This document shows, piece after piece, positions 7,012 to 13,222 of a stretch of 20,453 nucleotides of DNA. Location of the stretch: the NCBI GenBank assembly GCA_943330925.2, contig CALQJP020000013.1:1-20453 (forward strand). The letters run 5' to 3'. Origin of the DNA: Chryseobacterium gleum. GTDB lineage: Bacteria; Bacteroidota; Bacteroidia; Flavobacteriales_D; Sanyastnellaceae. Below the pieces are notes generated by a model. The model ran no database searches and was not told the origin of the DNA. It saw nothing but the letters and a program-made list of their open reading frames with translations. The translations under genes and the position numbers were made by a program. The number at the start of each line of letters is the position of its first letter. The first letter of the stretch is position 1.

Positions 7012-7830
7012 TTAAGCGGACACATTAAAATCGCGCAGGGCATCATTGAGAGAGGTTTTCAGGTCGGTGCTTGCCTTTCTTTTTCCGATGATGAGAGCGC
7101 ACGGCACTCCAAACTCACCTGCAGGAAACGTTTTATTTACGACACCCGGAATTACGACAGAGCGCTCCGGAATTTCACCCGAAAACGAAACCGGTTCAGG
7201 ACCGCTAACATCGATGATGCGCGTTGTTTTGGTCAATACCACATTGGCTCCCAACACAGCCTCCTTTCCCACGCGCACTCCTTCAACCACTATTGCCCGC
7301 GAGCCAATGAAGGCACCATCTTCAATAATTACAGGAGCAGCTTGGAGAGGTTCCAGCACACCACCAATGCCCACACCGCCGCTGAGGTGAACGTTCTTAC
7401 CTATTTGAGCGCAACTGCCAACGGTGGCCCAGGTATCGACCATGGTTCCGCTATCGACATACGCTCCAATGTTTACGTAGCTCGGCATCATGATAACACC
7501 CGGTGCCAGATAAGCGCCGTAGCGAGCAACCGCGTGAGGCACCACACGAACGCCCAGTGACGCGTAGTTACGTTTGAGTTCCATTTTATCATGAAACTCC
7601 ATGGGGCCCGCCTCCATCGTTTTCATTTGCTGAATCGGGAAATACATGACCACTGCCTTCTTCACCCATTCGTTCACATCCCAGCCGCCCTGCTCGTTGG
7701 GTGCTGCTACGCGCAACACGCCCTTGTCGAGCTGTTCGATTACCTCACGCACGGCAGCTTGGGCCTCCTTCTCCTGAAGTGACTCGCGGTTTTCCCACGC
7801 AAATTCAATTATTGATTGTAAGTCGTTCAT
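7012..7830 (-). CDS. dapD: 2,3,4,5-tetrahydropyridine-2,6-dicarboxylate N-succinyltransferase
   Basis: DapD succinylates tetrahydrodipicolinate using succinyl-CoA, in the succinylase branch of lysine and meso-diaminopimelate synthesis; DAP is needed for peptidoglycan. The 272 residues match the family length. The N-terminal helical domain ends near residue 100. A left-handed beta-helix of hexapeptide repeats follows (GAYLAPGVIMMPSYVNIGAY, GTMVDTWATVGSCAQIGKNV, GGVGIGGVLEP), then the C-terminal strands VVIPGVVNKTF. It is the first gene of a minus-strand operon with the GT9 and GSCFA genes, separated by nine bases from the former. The promoter box at 7847-7854 supports the ATG at 7830. Confidence 0.97.
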   Translation of the reverse strand: MNDLQSIIEFAWENRESLQEKEAQAAVREVIEQLDKGVLRVAAPNEQGGWDVNEWVKKAVVMYFPIQQMKTMEAGPMEFHDKMELKRNYASLGVRVVPHAVARYGAYLAPGVIMMPSYVNIGAYVDSGTMVDTWATVGSCAQIGKNVHLSGGVGIGGVLEPLQAAPVIIEDGAFIGSRAIVVEGVRVGKEAVLGANVVLTKTTRIIDVSGPEPVSFSGEIPERSVVIPGVVNKTFPAGEFGVPCALIIGKRKASTDLKTSLNDALRDFNVSA

Positions 7831-7846
7831 CGTCTAAATCTTTGGT

Positions 7847-7854
7847 CAAAAATA
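7847..7854 (-). promoter_or_regulatory. -7 promoter box of the dapD operon
   Basis: The minus strand reads TATTTTTG, a perfect match to TAnnTTTG, 16 bases before the dapD ATG. No properly spaced TTTG -33 element was found. The site lies in the 57-base divergent gap shared with ruvX. Confidence 0.5.
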
Positions 7855-7887
7855 GTTGGTGCATATTCACGTCCTGAAATATTCCTC

Positions 7888-8304
7888 ATGAGCAAAGTAT
7901 TAGGCATCGATTATGGCACGGTTCGCATTGGTTTGGCCATAACAGATTCGGCGCGCATCATTGCGTCGCCGCTCGAAACGATTGCCAGCAATGGAGCCTT
8001 GGCTTATCTGAAAACATTGATTGCAAAGGAGAAAATCGTGGAGGTGGTCGTAGGCGAAGCGAAGTACCTGAACGGCGATCCTTCGGAAATCACAACTTTA
8101 CAGCAGCAGTTTGTGCAGAAGCTTGAAGCACAAAATCCAGGCTTACAGGTGCATCGAGTGAATGAAATGTATACCAGCAAAATGGCCGCTCAGGCGATGA
8201 TTACATCCGGCGTAAAGCAAAGCGTGCGCAAGGATAAAGGAACGTTGGATAAAATAAGTGCAGCGATACTCTTGCAGTCGTGGCTCGACTATCACAGAGG
8301 TTAG
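7888..8304 (+). CDS. ruvX: Putative pre-16S rRNA nuclease / Holliday junction resolvase-like protein (YqgF/RuvX)
   Basis: This 138-residue RNase H-fold protein of the YqgF family is cytoplasmic. E. coli YqgF is linked to maturation of the 16S rRNA 5' end, and the family was also annotated as Holliday junction resolvase. The fold's acidic residues are visible: D8 in LGIDYGTVRIG, E93 in VNEMYTS and D121 in LDKISAAILLQSWLD. The middle motif reads VGEAKYLNGDPSE instead of the more usual VG-P form. The ATG at 7888 fits the family N-terminus. The gene is divergent from dapD, and its stop overlaps the stop of bshC by four bases. Confidence 0.93.
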   Translation: MSKVLGIDYGTVRIGLAITDSARIIASPLETIASNGALAYLKTLIAKEKIVEVVVGEAKYLNGDPSEITTLQQQFVQKLEAQNPGLQVHRVNEMYTSKMAAQAMITSGVKQSVRKDKGTLDKISAAILLQSWLDYHRG

Positions 8305-9875
8305 CATTCAACCACGACCGTGGTGCTGTTGGGCGAAGTGAACTCATTTAGCAGCACACGCATCAGTTCTTTGTCATTCGCCAAGGCCAACGCCAACATA
8401 TTTTCAGTTCGTTCTTGCCATTGACCATTCGGATACACTTCTTCCCACACCTTGTCGAGTGCAACGAGCTTTTGCTCCTCTCGGTTTTTGGCGGCCTTCC
8501 ATGCTTTTCCCTGGAGTTGATCGACACCCGATTGCACCTTCTGTAGTTCTGCCATAGCCGTAGCACGCAGCGTTGGATCGACCGAAGCAATGCGATTGGC
8601 AAGGCGTTCATAGACCTGCTCGAGTTCCTTCTTTTCCTCGGAAAAATCGGGTTTGTCGCCAACGAGCTGTGCAATGAGTAGTTCCTTTGGCTTGAATAAA
8701 TCAGCAGCATGCAAACCAAGCTTCCCCATTTTCTTGATGACCGAAGAGGTTAGAACCACCAGGGAGTTCCGCAGAATTAGCACAGGCATCTCTGTTTGGA
8801 ATGCATGGAACATGGCCCTCAATTGCAACCAATAGGCTACTTCACCCGGGCCACCGACGTAGGCAATATTTGGAAGAATCGTTTCCTGATAAAGCGGTCG
8901 CAAAAGCACATTGGGACTGAAGTTTTCAGGGTGCGCATCAAGTGTTTCAATCAATTGGTCTTCACTCCAGACACATCGTTGATCCGTAGTTTGCCACGTT
9001 TCACCCTCGCGTTCAATGCGCAGTCTTGACCCATCAGCCAGGTAAAATAGATTGATCTCTCGCGGGTTCACTTGCGCTTGAAACCCCATTTGCAGGAGGT
9101 CAGCGCTCGTGGCAGCGACCGCCTTGTGTGTTGCTTGCTGCAGCAGTTCCACGCGCATGTGCGGCAAGAACAAGCGCTTGAGACGAGCATCATCCGGATT
9201 GATTACCACGAGCCCCCATTCGCCGAAGCATTCGTGCACCCACGATTTCGTGAGGTCGGCCCACGAAGCGAATTGGCTTGCCCTATTCCATAGAGCAGTC
9301 ATCGTATGGCGAAATGACTCATCTTGAATTTCAGCTAGCCACTCTTCGAGAACCTCAGCGAAACCATCCGTTGCAAATCGACCCACTGCACCTGTTTGTG
9401 TTGTATTCCACTGCAGGCGCTTGCCATGAACAAAGGTGTGATCGATTTCTTCCCTGTCGTGGTCCTCGCTGGCAAGCCAGAATACAGGAACAACCTGCTT
9501 GTGAGCGAAGTTGGCCTGAATCGTTTGAGCCAATTTAATCGTGCTGAGAATCTTGCAAATCATAAAAGCAGGTCCACCCAGCAAGCACAGTTGATGGCCG
9601 GTTGTAACCGTAATGGCACTTCTACTTTTGAACGCAGCAAGATTCTCATTGACCGCTTCGATGGGGAGATAACCGCTGTATTGATCGGTCAGTACGTCAC
9701 TCAACACATCATACGCTTCATCAGCAAATTCGCGTCGGGAAGCATAACCTACCAAATCGGCCATCGACGGTTCGAAATTGTATAGGTGCCGGATGGAAAG
9801 ATTTGCATTGCAATACGCCAGAATAAGCGTGTTGAGTTTGCGTAGTTCCAAGTCAGGAAAATGCTGCGTATGCAT
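8301..9875 (-). CDS. bshC: Bacillithiol biosynthesis cysteine-adding enzyme
   Basis: BshC is the putative cysteine ligase that completes bacillithiol, a low-molecular-weight thiol used in redox balance and detoxification. The 524-residue length is normal for the family. Diagnostic segments are VTTGHQLCLLGGPAFMICKI (90-109), VPVFWLASEDHDREEI (129-144) and PNIAYVGGPGEVAYWLQL, followed by a C-terminal coiled-coil-like helical region rich in E, K and Q (VYERLANRIASV onward). BshA and BshB genes are not in the window. The gene runs against ruvX with a four-base overlap of stop codons. A TAATTTCG box sits four bases before the ATG at 9875. Bacillithiol synthesis is known in many Bacteroidota. Confidence 0.95.
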   Translation of the reverse strand: MHTQHFPDLELRKLNTLILAYCNANLSIRHLYNFEPSMADLVGYASRREFADEAYDVLSDVLTDQYSGYLPIEAVNENLAAFKSRSAITVTTGHQLCLLGGPAFMICKILSTIKLAQTIQANFAHKQVVPVFWLASEDHDREEIDHTFVHGKRLQWNTTQTGAVGRFATDGFAEVLEEWLAEIQDESFRHTMTALWNRASQFASWADLTKSWVHECFGEWGLVVINPDDARLKRLFLPHMRVELLQQATHKAVAATSADLLQMGFQAQVNPREINLFYLADGSRLRIEREGETWQTTDQRCVWSEDQLIETLDAHPENFSPNVLLRPLYQETILPNIAYVGGPGEVAYWLQLRAMFHAFQTEMPVLILRNSLVVLTSSVIKKMGKLGLHAADLFKPKELLIAQLVGDKPDFSEEKKELEQVYERLANRIASVDPTLRATAMAELQKVQSGVDQLQGKAWKAAKNREEQKLVALDKVWEEVYPNGQWQERTENMLALALANDKELMRVLLNEFTSPNSTTVVVEC

Positions 9876-9879
9876 GCAG

Positions 9880-9887
9880 CGAAATTA
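9880..9887 (-). promoter_or_regulatory. Putative -7 promoter box of bshC
   Basis: The minus strand reads TAATTTCG, one mismatch from TAnnTTTG and identical to the box before the TonB receptor at 15832. It is only four bases from the bshC ATG, so the mRNA would be nearly leaderless. Confidence 0.4.
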
Positions 9888-9919
9888 GGCAAACGCGGAG
9901 TAAAATGACGGGGAAAGAA

Positions 9920-10948
9920 CTATCGAACCAAGTGAAACATACCGCGCACATCGCGACGCTTCGGCCTACCGGCGGGTCGATCTTCGTAATAGGTAATTTG
10001 CCAGACGTAACTGCCGGACAAGCAAGGCTTGCCGAGATAGGTTCCGTCCCAACCTTCAGTATGGACATTCGATGAGTAGACCTTATCGCCCCAGGTGCTG
10101 AAAATCTCCAACAACCATTTGCCCTCAGAAGCAGGAACCGGCAGAAACTTATCGTTGTTGCCATCGTCGTTGGGGGTAAACGTATTGGGCACAAAGAACT
10201 CACGCTCACCTTTTGCAACTTCAATAGGCCGCACAATAGGATCGCGCTCGCCATCGACTTCGGCATAGTCGCCGAACATGGGTTCAATGGTGAAATAATC
10301 AACAAAGTAGTATGCAACAGCAGGATCATTTCCGCGCTGAATCTGAATGCTCTTATCCGCATCATCGCCGAACAAGCCGAAGGTCATGTATCGATAAGAT
10401 TCTTGAGGGTAGAACGTAAAAATGTACGTTTGCCACTCGGCAGAATAGATTACGGATTCGACCTTGAGCTGGGGTTCGTTGTAAAGTGGATCTGTACCAT
10501 TTTGAATAATAGGATCGACACTGAAATGAAGGCCAATTTTATTGACCGCCAAACCGGCCTGAGAGGTGGGGGTATGTTGACCATTGGCCATGCGGAAACC
10601 TATTGCATATCGTTTACCAACCAGCATTGGACTGGTAAGTTGTGTGCTGATGTACTCACGCTGATTGGTTGTAGGCCTGCCGCAAATAGCCAACCCCATC
10701 ACTGCGTCTCCATCGTATGAATCCACAATACCCATTGAAGTTTCCGGCAAGTCGCATGCGTTAATGGCATCGTAATGCAAGAGGTCGGGAGTAGCTTCTG
10801 TGCTGCCGGCATTCGACCAGCCCGTTGCTCGCTGCCATTGGCCCAGGCCATTGGGCATGGAGCTGATAGACTCGAAACTTCCATTGCTGAGCTGAGCCAC
10901 TACTGCCAACTGCAAGAGACAAATGAATATGGATAAAATGTATCGCAT
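9920..10948 (-). CDS. Secreted protein with gliding-motility (CHU_C) C-terminal domain
   Basis: This 342-residue exported protein has a signal peptide (1-19, ending VVAQ). Residues 20-225 look like a beta-rich, jelly-roll-like ligand-binding domain opening with NGSFESISSMPNG and containing TPDLLHYDAINACDLP. The C-terminal domain from about residue 252 has the hallmark FVPNTFTPNDDGNNDKF, then EIFSTWGDKVYSS, GWDGTYLGKPCLSGSYVW and a short GMFHLVR end. This is the CHU_C / type B sorting domain recognised by the type IX secretion system of Bacteroidota, so the product is probably exported across the outer membrane and kept at the surface or released. It is a single gene with its own promoter-like box. 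The ligand or role of the N-terminal domain is unknown. Confidence 0.9.
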   Translation of the reverse strand: MRYILSIFICLLQLAVVAQLSNGSFESISSMPNGLGQWQRATGWSNAGSTEATPDLLHYDAINACDLPETSMGIVDSYDGDAVMGLAICGRPTTNQREYISTQLTSPMLVGKRYAIGFRMANGQHTPTSQAGLAVNKIGLHFSVDPIIQNGTDPLYNEPQLKVESVIYSAEWQTYIFTFYPQESYRYMTFGLFGDDADKSIQIQRGNDPAVAYYFVDYFTIEPMFGDYAEVDGERDPIVRPIEVAKGEREFFVPNTFTPNDDGNNDKFLPVPASEGKWLLEIFSTWGDKVYSSNVHTEGWDGTYLGKPCLSGSYVWQITYYEDRPAGRPKRRDVRGMFHLVR

Positions 10949-10966
10949 CTCGAGTTTTACTAATTG

Positions 10967-10974
10967 CTAATATA
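10967..10974 (-). promoter_or_regulatory. Putative -7 box of the CHU_C-domain gene
   Basis: The minus strand reads TATATTAG, one mismatch from TAnnTTTG, 18 bases before the ATG at 10948. No -33 TTTG is correctly spaced, so support is modest. Confidence 0.35.
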
Positions 10975-10999
10975 CATCGAAGGAACGTAAGGCCCTAAC

Positions 11000-11986
11000 T
11001 CAAAAAAAATAACGAGCAAAAAAATGCACACCGTAGTTTTTACTCTCAATAGTCATGCGTTCATCCTCATAAATCATAGCAGCAGGAGCAGAAAAGTTTA
11101 CGACGGCTCCCAAGGTAAAAAATCGATCTTGTGTGGCACCCCCGACAAGTATGCTTTTTTCGGTCCCTATTGCAAAATGAGGAACGAGCAGATTGCCGGA
11201 CTTCATTTGATTCGCCAACGTGGAGGTGTATGAGCCATTTTCATTCAGAAAGTAAAATGAATCTTCGGTTGATTGCATTTCAACAAATCGACCTACAATT
11301 CCAGTTTCCAAAAAATACCTCGCACGGCGATTGCCTCGATTGAGTGTTGCTCTAAGCTTAGCCGAAACATCGTGTGACCGATAATCGAGTAAGGATGAAC
11401 TCAGGGGAACATAAAGCGTATCGACCTCACCTATAAATGGCGGTTCAGTTAGGGTGAAAAAGCCCATTAGCAGCTCATTATCCTGCGCATCGAAAAACAA
11501 AACGCTATCCGCATTCAGTTGAAGTGGATCTTCTATAGTGGCATACCGAATTTTGATTTTATTGAAGGCATAGCCGGCGATTGCAGAAAGTTCAATGTCG
11601 CCCAATTTGCCCTTCAATGTGAGAAACTGAACACCGACATCCGCTCCGGCAACGAGGTTTACCTGTGGTTTGTGAGCCATGCCGACGAATTGATTGAGCG
11701 GCGTGAATGCTCCCGACATGGATTGAACAAAGGGTTGAGTAACATTGGTACCGACTGATAAGGAAGCAGACAAATAGTTTCGGCGAATTTGCTTGCGCGT
11801 CTGGGCTGCCGTTGGCAAAGAATCTTCGGGAAGAAGCACCTGCTCTTGCTCGATATAAATCGTATCAGAATCGATTATGAGCGTATCGGACGCAGCAAAT
11901 AGGAAGGCTTTAGTCGCCGAAGCACCCAGTGGCAAACCGGCCACCACAACAAAAACAATGATTTTATTGAAACATGAACGCAGCAA
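11000..11986 (-). CDS. Predicted outer-membrane beta-barrel protein
   Basis: I do not recognise a specific family. The 328-residue product has a signal peptide (about 1-24, core IIVFVVVAGLPLGASA). A short polar segment follows (DTLIIDSDTIYIEQEQVLLP), then a string of alternating amphipathic strands (YLSASLSVGTNV, VNLVAGADVGVQFL, GDIELSAIAGYAF, YFLETGIVGRF, FFTLGAVVNFS). It ends in YGVHFFARYFF, whose terminal phenylalanine is typical of outer-membrane barrels. The reading frame contains no suitable ATG: the only plausible start is TTG at 11986 (or CTG next to it), since the frame's upstream stop comes before any ATG. It is the third gene of the ECF sigma unit, 32 bases after the membrane protein gene, and may be its target or signal receiver. 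Confidence 0.75.
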   Translation of the reverse strand: MLRSCFNKIIVFVVVAGLPLGASATKAFLFAASDTLIIDSDTIYIEQEQVLLPEDSLPTAAQTRKQIRRNYLSASLSVGTNVTQPFVQSMSGAFTPLNQFVGMAHKPQVNLVAGADVGVQFLTLKGKLGDIELSAIAGYAFNKIKIRYATIEDPLQLNADSVLFFDAQDNELLMGFFTLTEPPFIGEVDTLYVPLSSSLLDYRSHDVSAKLRATLNRGNRRARYFLETGIVGRFVEMQSTEDSFYFLNENGSYTSTLANQMKSGNLLVPHFAIGTEKSILVGGATQDRFFTLGAVVNFSAPAAMIYEDERMTIESKNYGVHFFARYFF

Positions 11987-12018
11987 CGCTTTGTAATAGG
12001 CAGAGCAATATACCTCTA

Positions 12019-12585
12019 TTACTTCTTATCAGCAGAGTTAATTGGAGTTGTAACCTTCAGCCCCCTCTTCGAACCTTGCTTACCAGGAACAGACTGCGTC
12101 TGATTCGCAATCGTTTCATTCACCAACTGACCTTCAGAGGTGGTTGCTTCGCCCACCAAATCAGGCTGATTTGATTGCTCAGCGGCCACATCTGTTGATA
12201 CAACAGCTTCTTTACTGGCAGCGCTTTTTGGATGAGCAGCCGATGCGGTTTGCGATGAATTATCAAGCGTGGTTGGTGAAGCCGGCAACTGGTTTTGCCC
12301 ATCTTCAGCAGGCTCCACCGCAGTAGATTCAACGATGGCCACATCACTCACATTAACAGCCTCAGTAGAAGTAGAGCCTGTATTTGCGGTGCCGATGGTG
12401 AACCACACAAGCCCGCCGGTCAGTATGAGAGCTGCATACCACACATTGAAGCGCGTAGCACTCAAGCGGGTAAAGTTGGACCACCACAATTTCTTTCGCA
12501 TACCGGCATATACCGACGCCGGAACCTCCGGGCTATAGTCGCTCATTGCAGCGTTTACTTGTTGGAAAAAACGATCTTCAGACAT
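12019..12585 (-). CDS. Single-pass membrane protein, putative anti-sigma factor
   Basis: This 188-residue protein has a short N-terminal cytoplasmic part (about 1-45, opening MSEDRFFQQVNAAM). One membrane helix follows (about 46-65, VWYAALILTGGLVWFTIG). The long remaining tail is low-complexity and rich in S, T, A, Q, E and D, and is presumably periplasmic. Its start codon overlaps the end of the ECF sigma gene by eight bases, implying translational coupling. Topology and position match the usual arrangement of an anti-sigma factor binding its sigma on the cytoplasmic side. No zinc-binding HxxxCxxC motif or FecR domain is visible, so this is inferred mainly from context. The tail could reach toward the outer membrane or the barrel protein encoded next. 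Confidence 0.7.
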   Translation of the reverse strand: MSEDRFFQQVNAAMSDYSPEVPASVYAGMRKKLWWSNFTRLSATRFNVWYAALILTGGLVWFTIGTANTGSTSTEAVNVSDVAIVESTAVEPAEDGQNQLPASPTTLDNSSQTASAAHPKSAASKEAVVSTDVAAEQSNQPDLVGEATTSEGQLVNETIANQTQSVPGKQGSKRGLKVTTPINSADKK

Positions 12586-13135
12586 GTTCTTTGATTTTTA
12601 CTGTTGCGATATTTCTTAGTTCCCTTTGCAGGTAAGTTTTAGCACGTGAAAGCTGTGATTTCGAAGTGTTGACGTCGATATTGAGCATATCGCCGATTTC
12701 CTTGTGCATGAATCCCTCCACCACATACAAATTGAAAATAGTTTTGTATCCGATGGGCAGTCGCTCAATACACTGCATCATTTCTTCGGCTGTGAATTCC
12801 AGGTCGTCAAAAGAAGAAGGTTCTTCTTGTGATCTCATCAAATCATCCACATCTTTTTGGAATGCATGCTTCAAGTTTTTTCGGTAGTTCGTTATGGAAG
12901 TATTGACAGCTATTCGGCGCAGCCAGCCCTCGAAGCTTCCCTCGTGGTTATAACTACCGATATTGTTGTAAATCTTCACGAACACATCCTGTAACACATC
13001 CTGCGCTTCCATTCGGTTTCCCGCGTAGCGCAGACAGATACCGAACAACAAAGAAGAGAATCGCTTGTATAGCTGATCTTGTGCGGCTCTTTGACCGCGT
13101 ATACACCCTTCAATTATCTCTTTGTTTTCGAGCAT
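12578..13135 (-). CDS. ECF-type RNA polymerase sigma factor
   Basis: This 185-residue extracytoplasmic-function sigma factor directs RNA polymerase to a stress- or envelope-related regulon. Region 2 covers about residues 18-88, with the core-binding DVLQDVFVKIY (46-56) and the -10-recognition segment GSFEGWLRRIAVN. Region 4 covers about 115-172, with ERLPIGYKTIFNLYVVEG and the helix-turn-helix HKEIGDMLNIDVNTSKSQLS. The ATG at 13135 gives the usual ECF N-terminus (MLENKEIIEG). An in-frame GTG at 13174 would add 13 residues of no family character and is rejected. The gene opens a three-gene unit with a membrane protein and a barrel protein. ECF factors often transcribe their own operon, but I cannot identify an autoregulatory promoter in the 87-base upstream gap. 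Confidence 0.93.
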   Translation of the reverse strand: MLENKEIIEGCIRGQRAAQDQLYKRFSSLLFGICLRYAGNRMEAQDVLQDVFVKIYNNIGSYNHEGSFEGWLRRIAVNTSITNYRKNLKHAFQKDVDDLMRSQEEPSSFDDLEFTAEEMMQCIERLPIGYKTIFNLYVVEGFMHKEIGDMLNIDVNTSKSQLSRAKTYLQRELRNIATVKIKEHV

Positions 13136-13222
13136 TCTTAGGGTAAAACTAAAGAAAGGGCCAAGAGGTTGCACGCCGGTATGAAAAATAAATAAATCCG
13201 CTCAAACGAGCCCAAGTAGCTA
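13136..13222. other. Intergenic gap upstream of the sigma gene
   Basis: This 87-base gap lies between the DUF5916 stop and the sigma-factor ATG. It holds an AT-rich stretch (13181-13199) but no clear stem-loop terminator and no strong -7/-33 pair. It should contain the sigma operon's promoter, which I could not define. Confidence 0.4.

Noticed and set aside
9920..10948. CHU_C-domain protein as a novel secretion substrate
   Set aside because: The C-terminal domain is a standard type IX secretion sorting domain; only its N-terminal ligand is unknown.
13136..13174. N-terminal extension of the sigma factor from a GTG codon
   Set aside because: The extra 13 residues have no ECF character, and the ATG at 13135 gives the normal family N-terminus.
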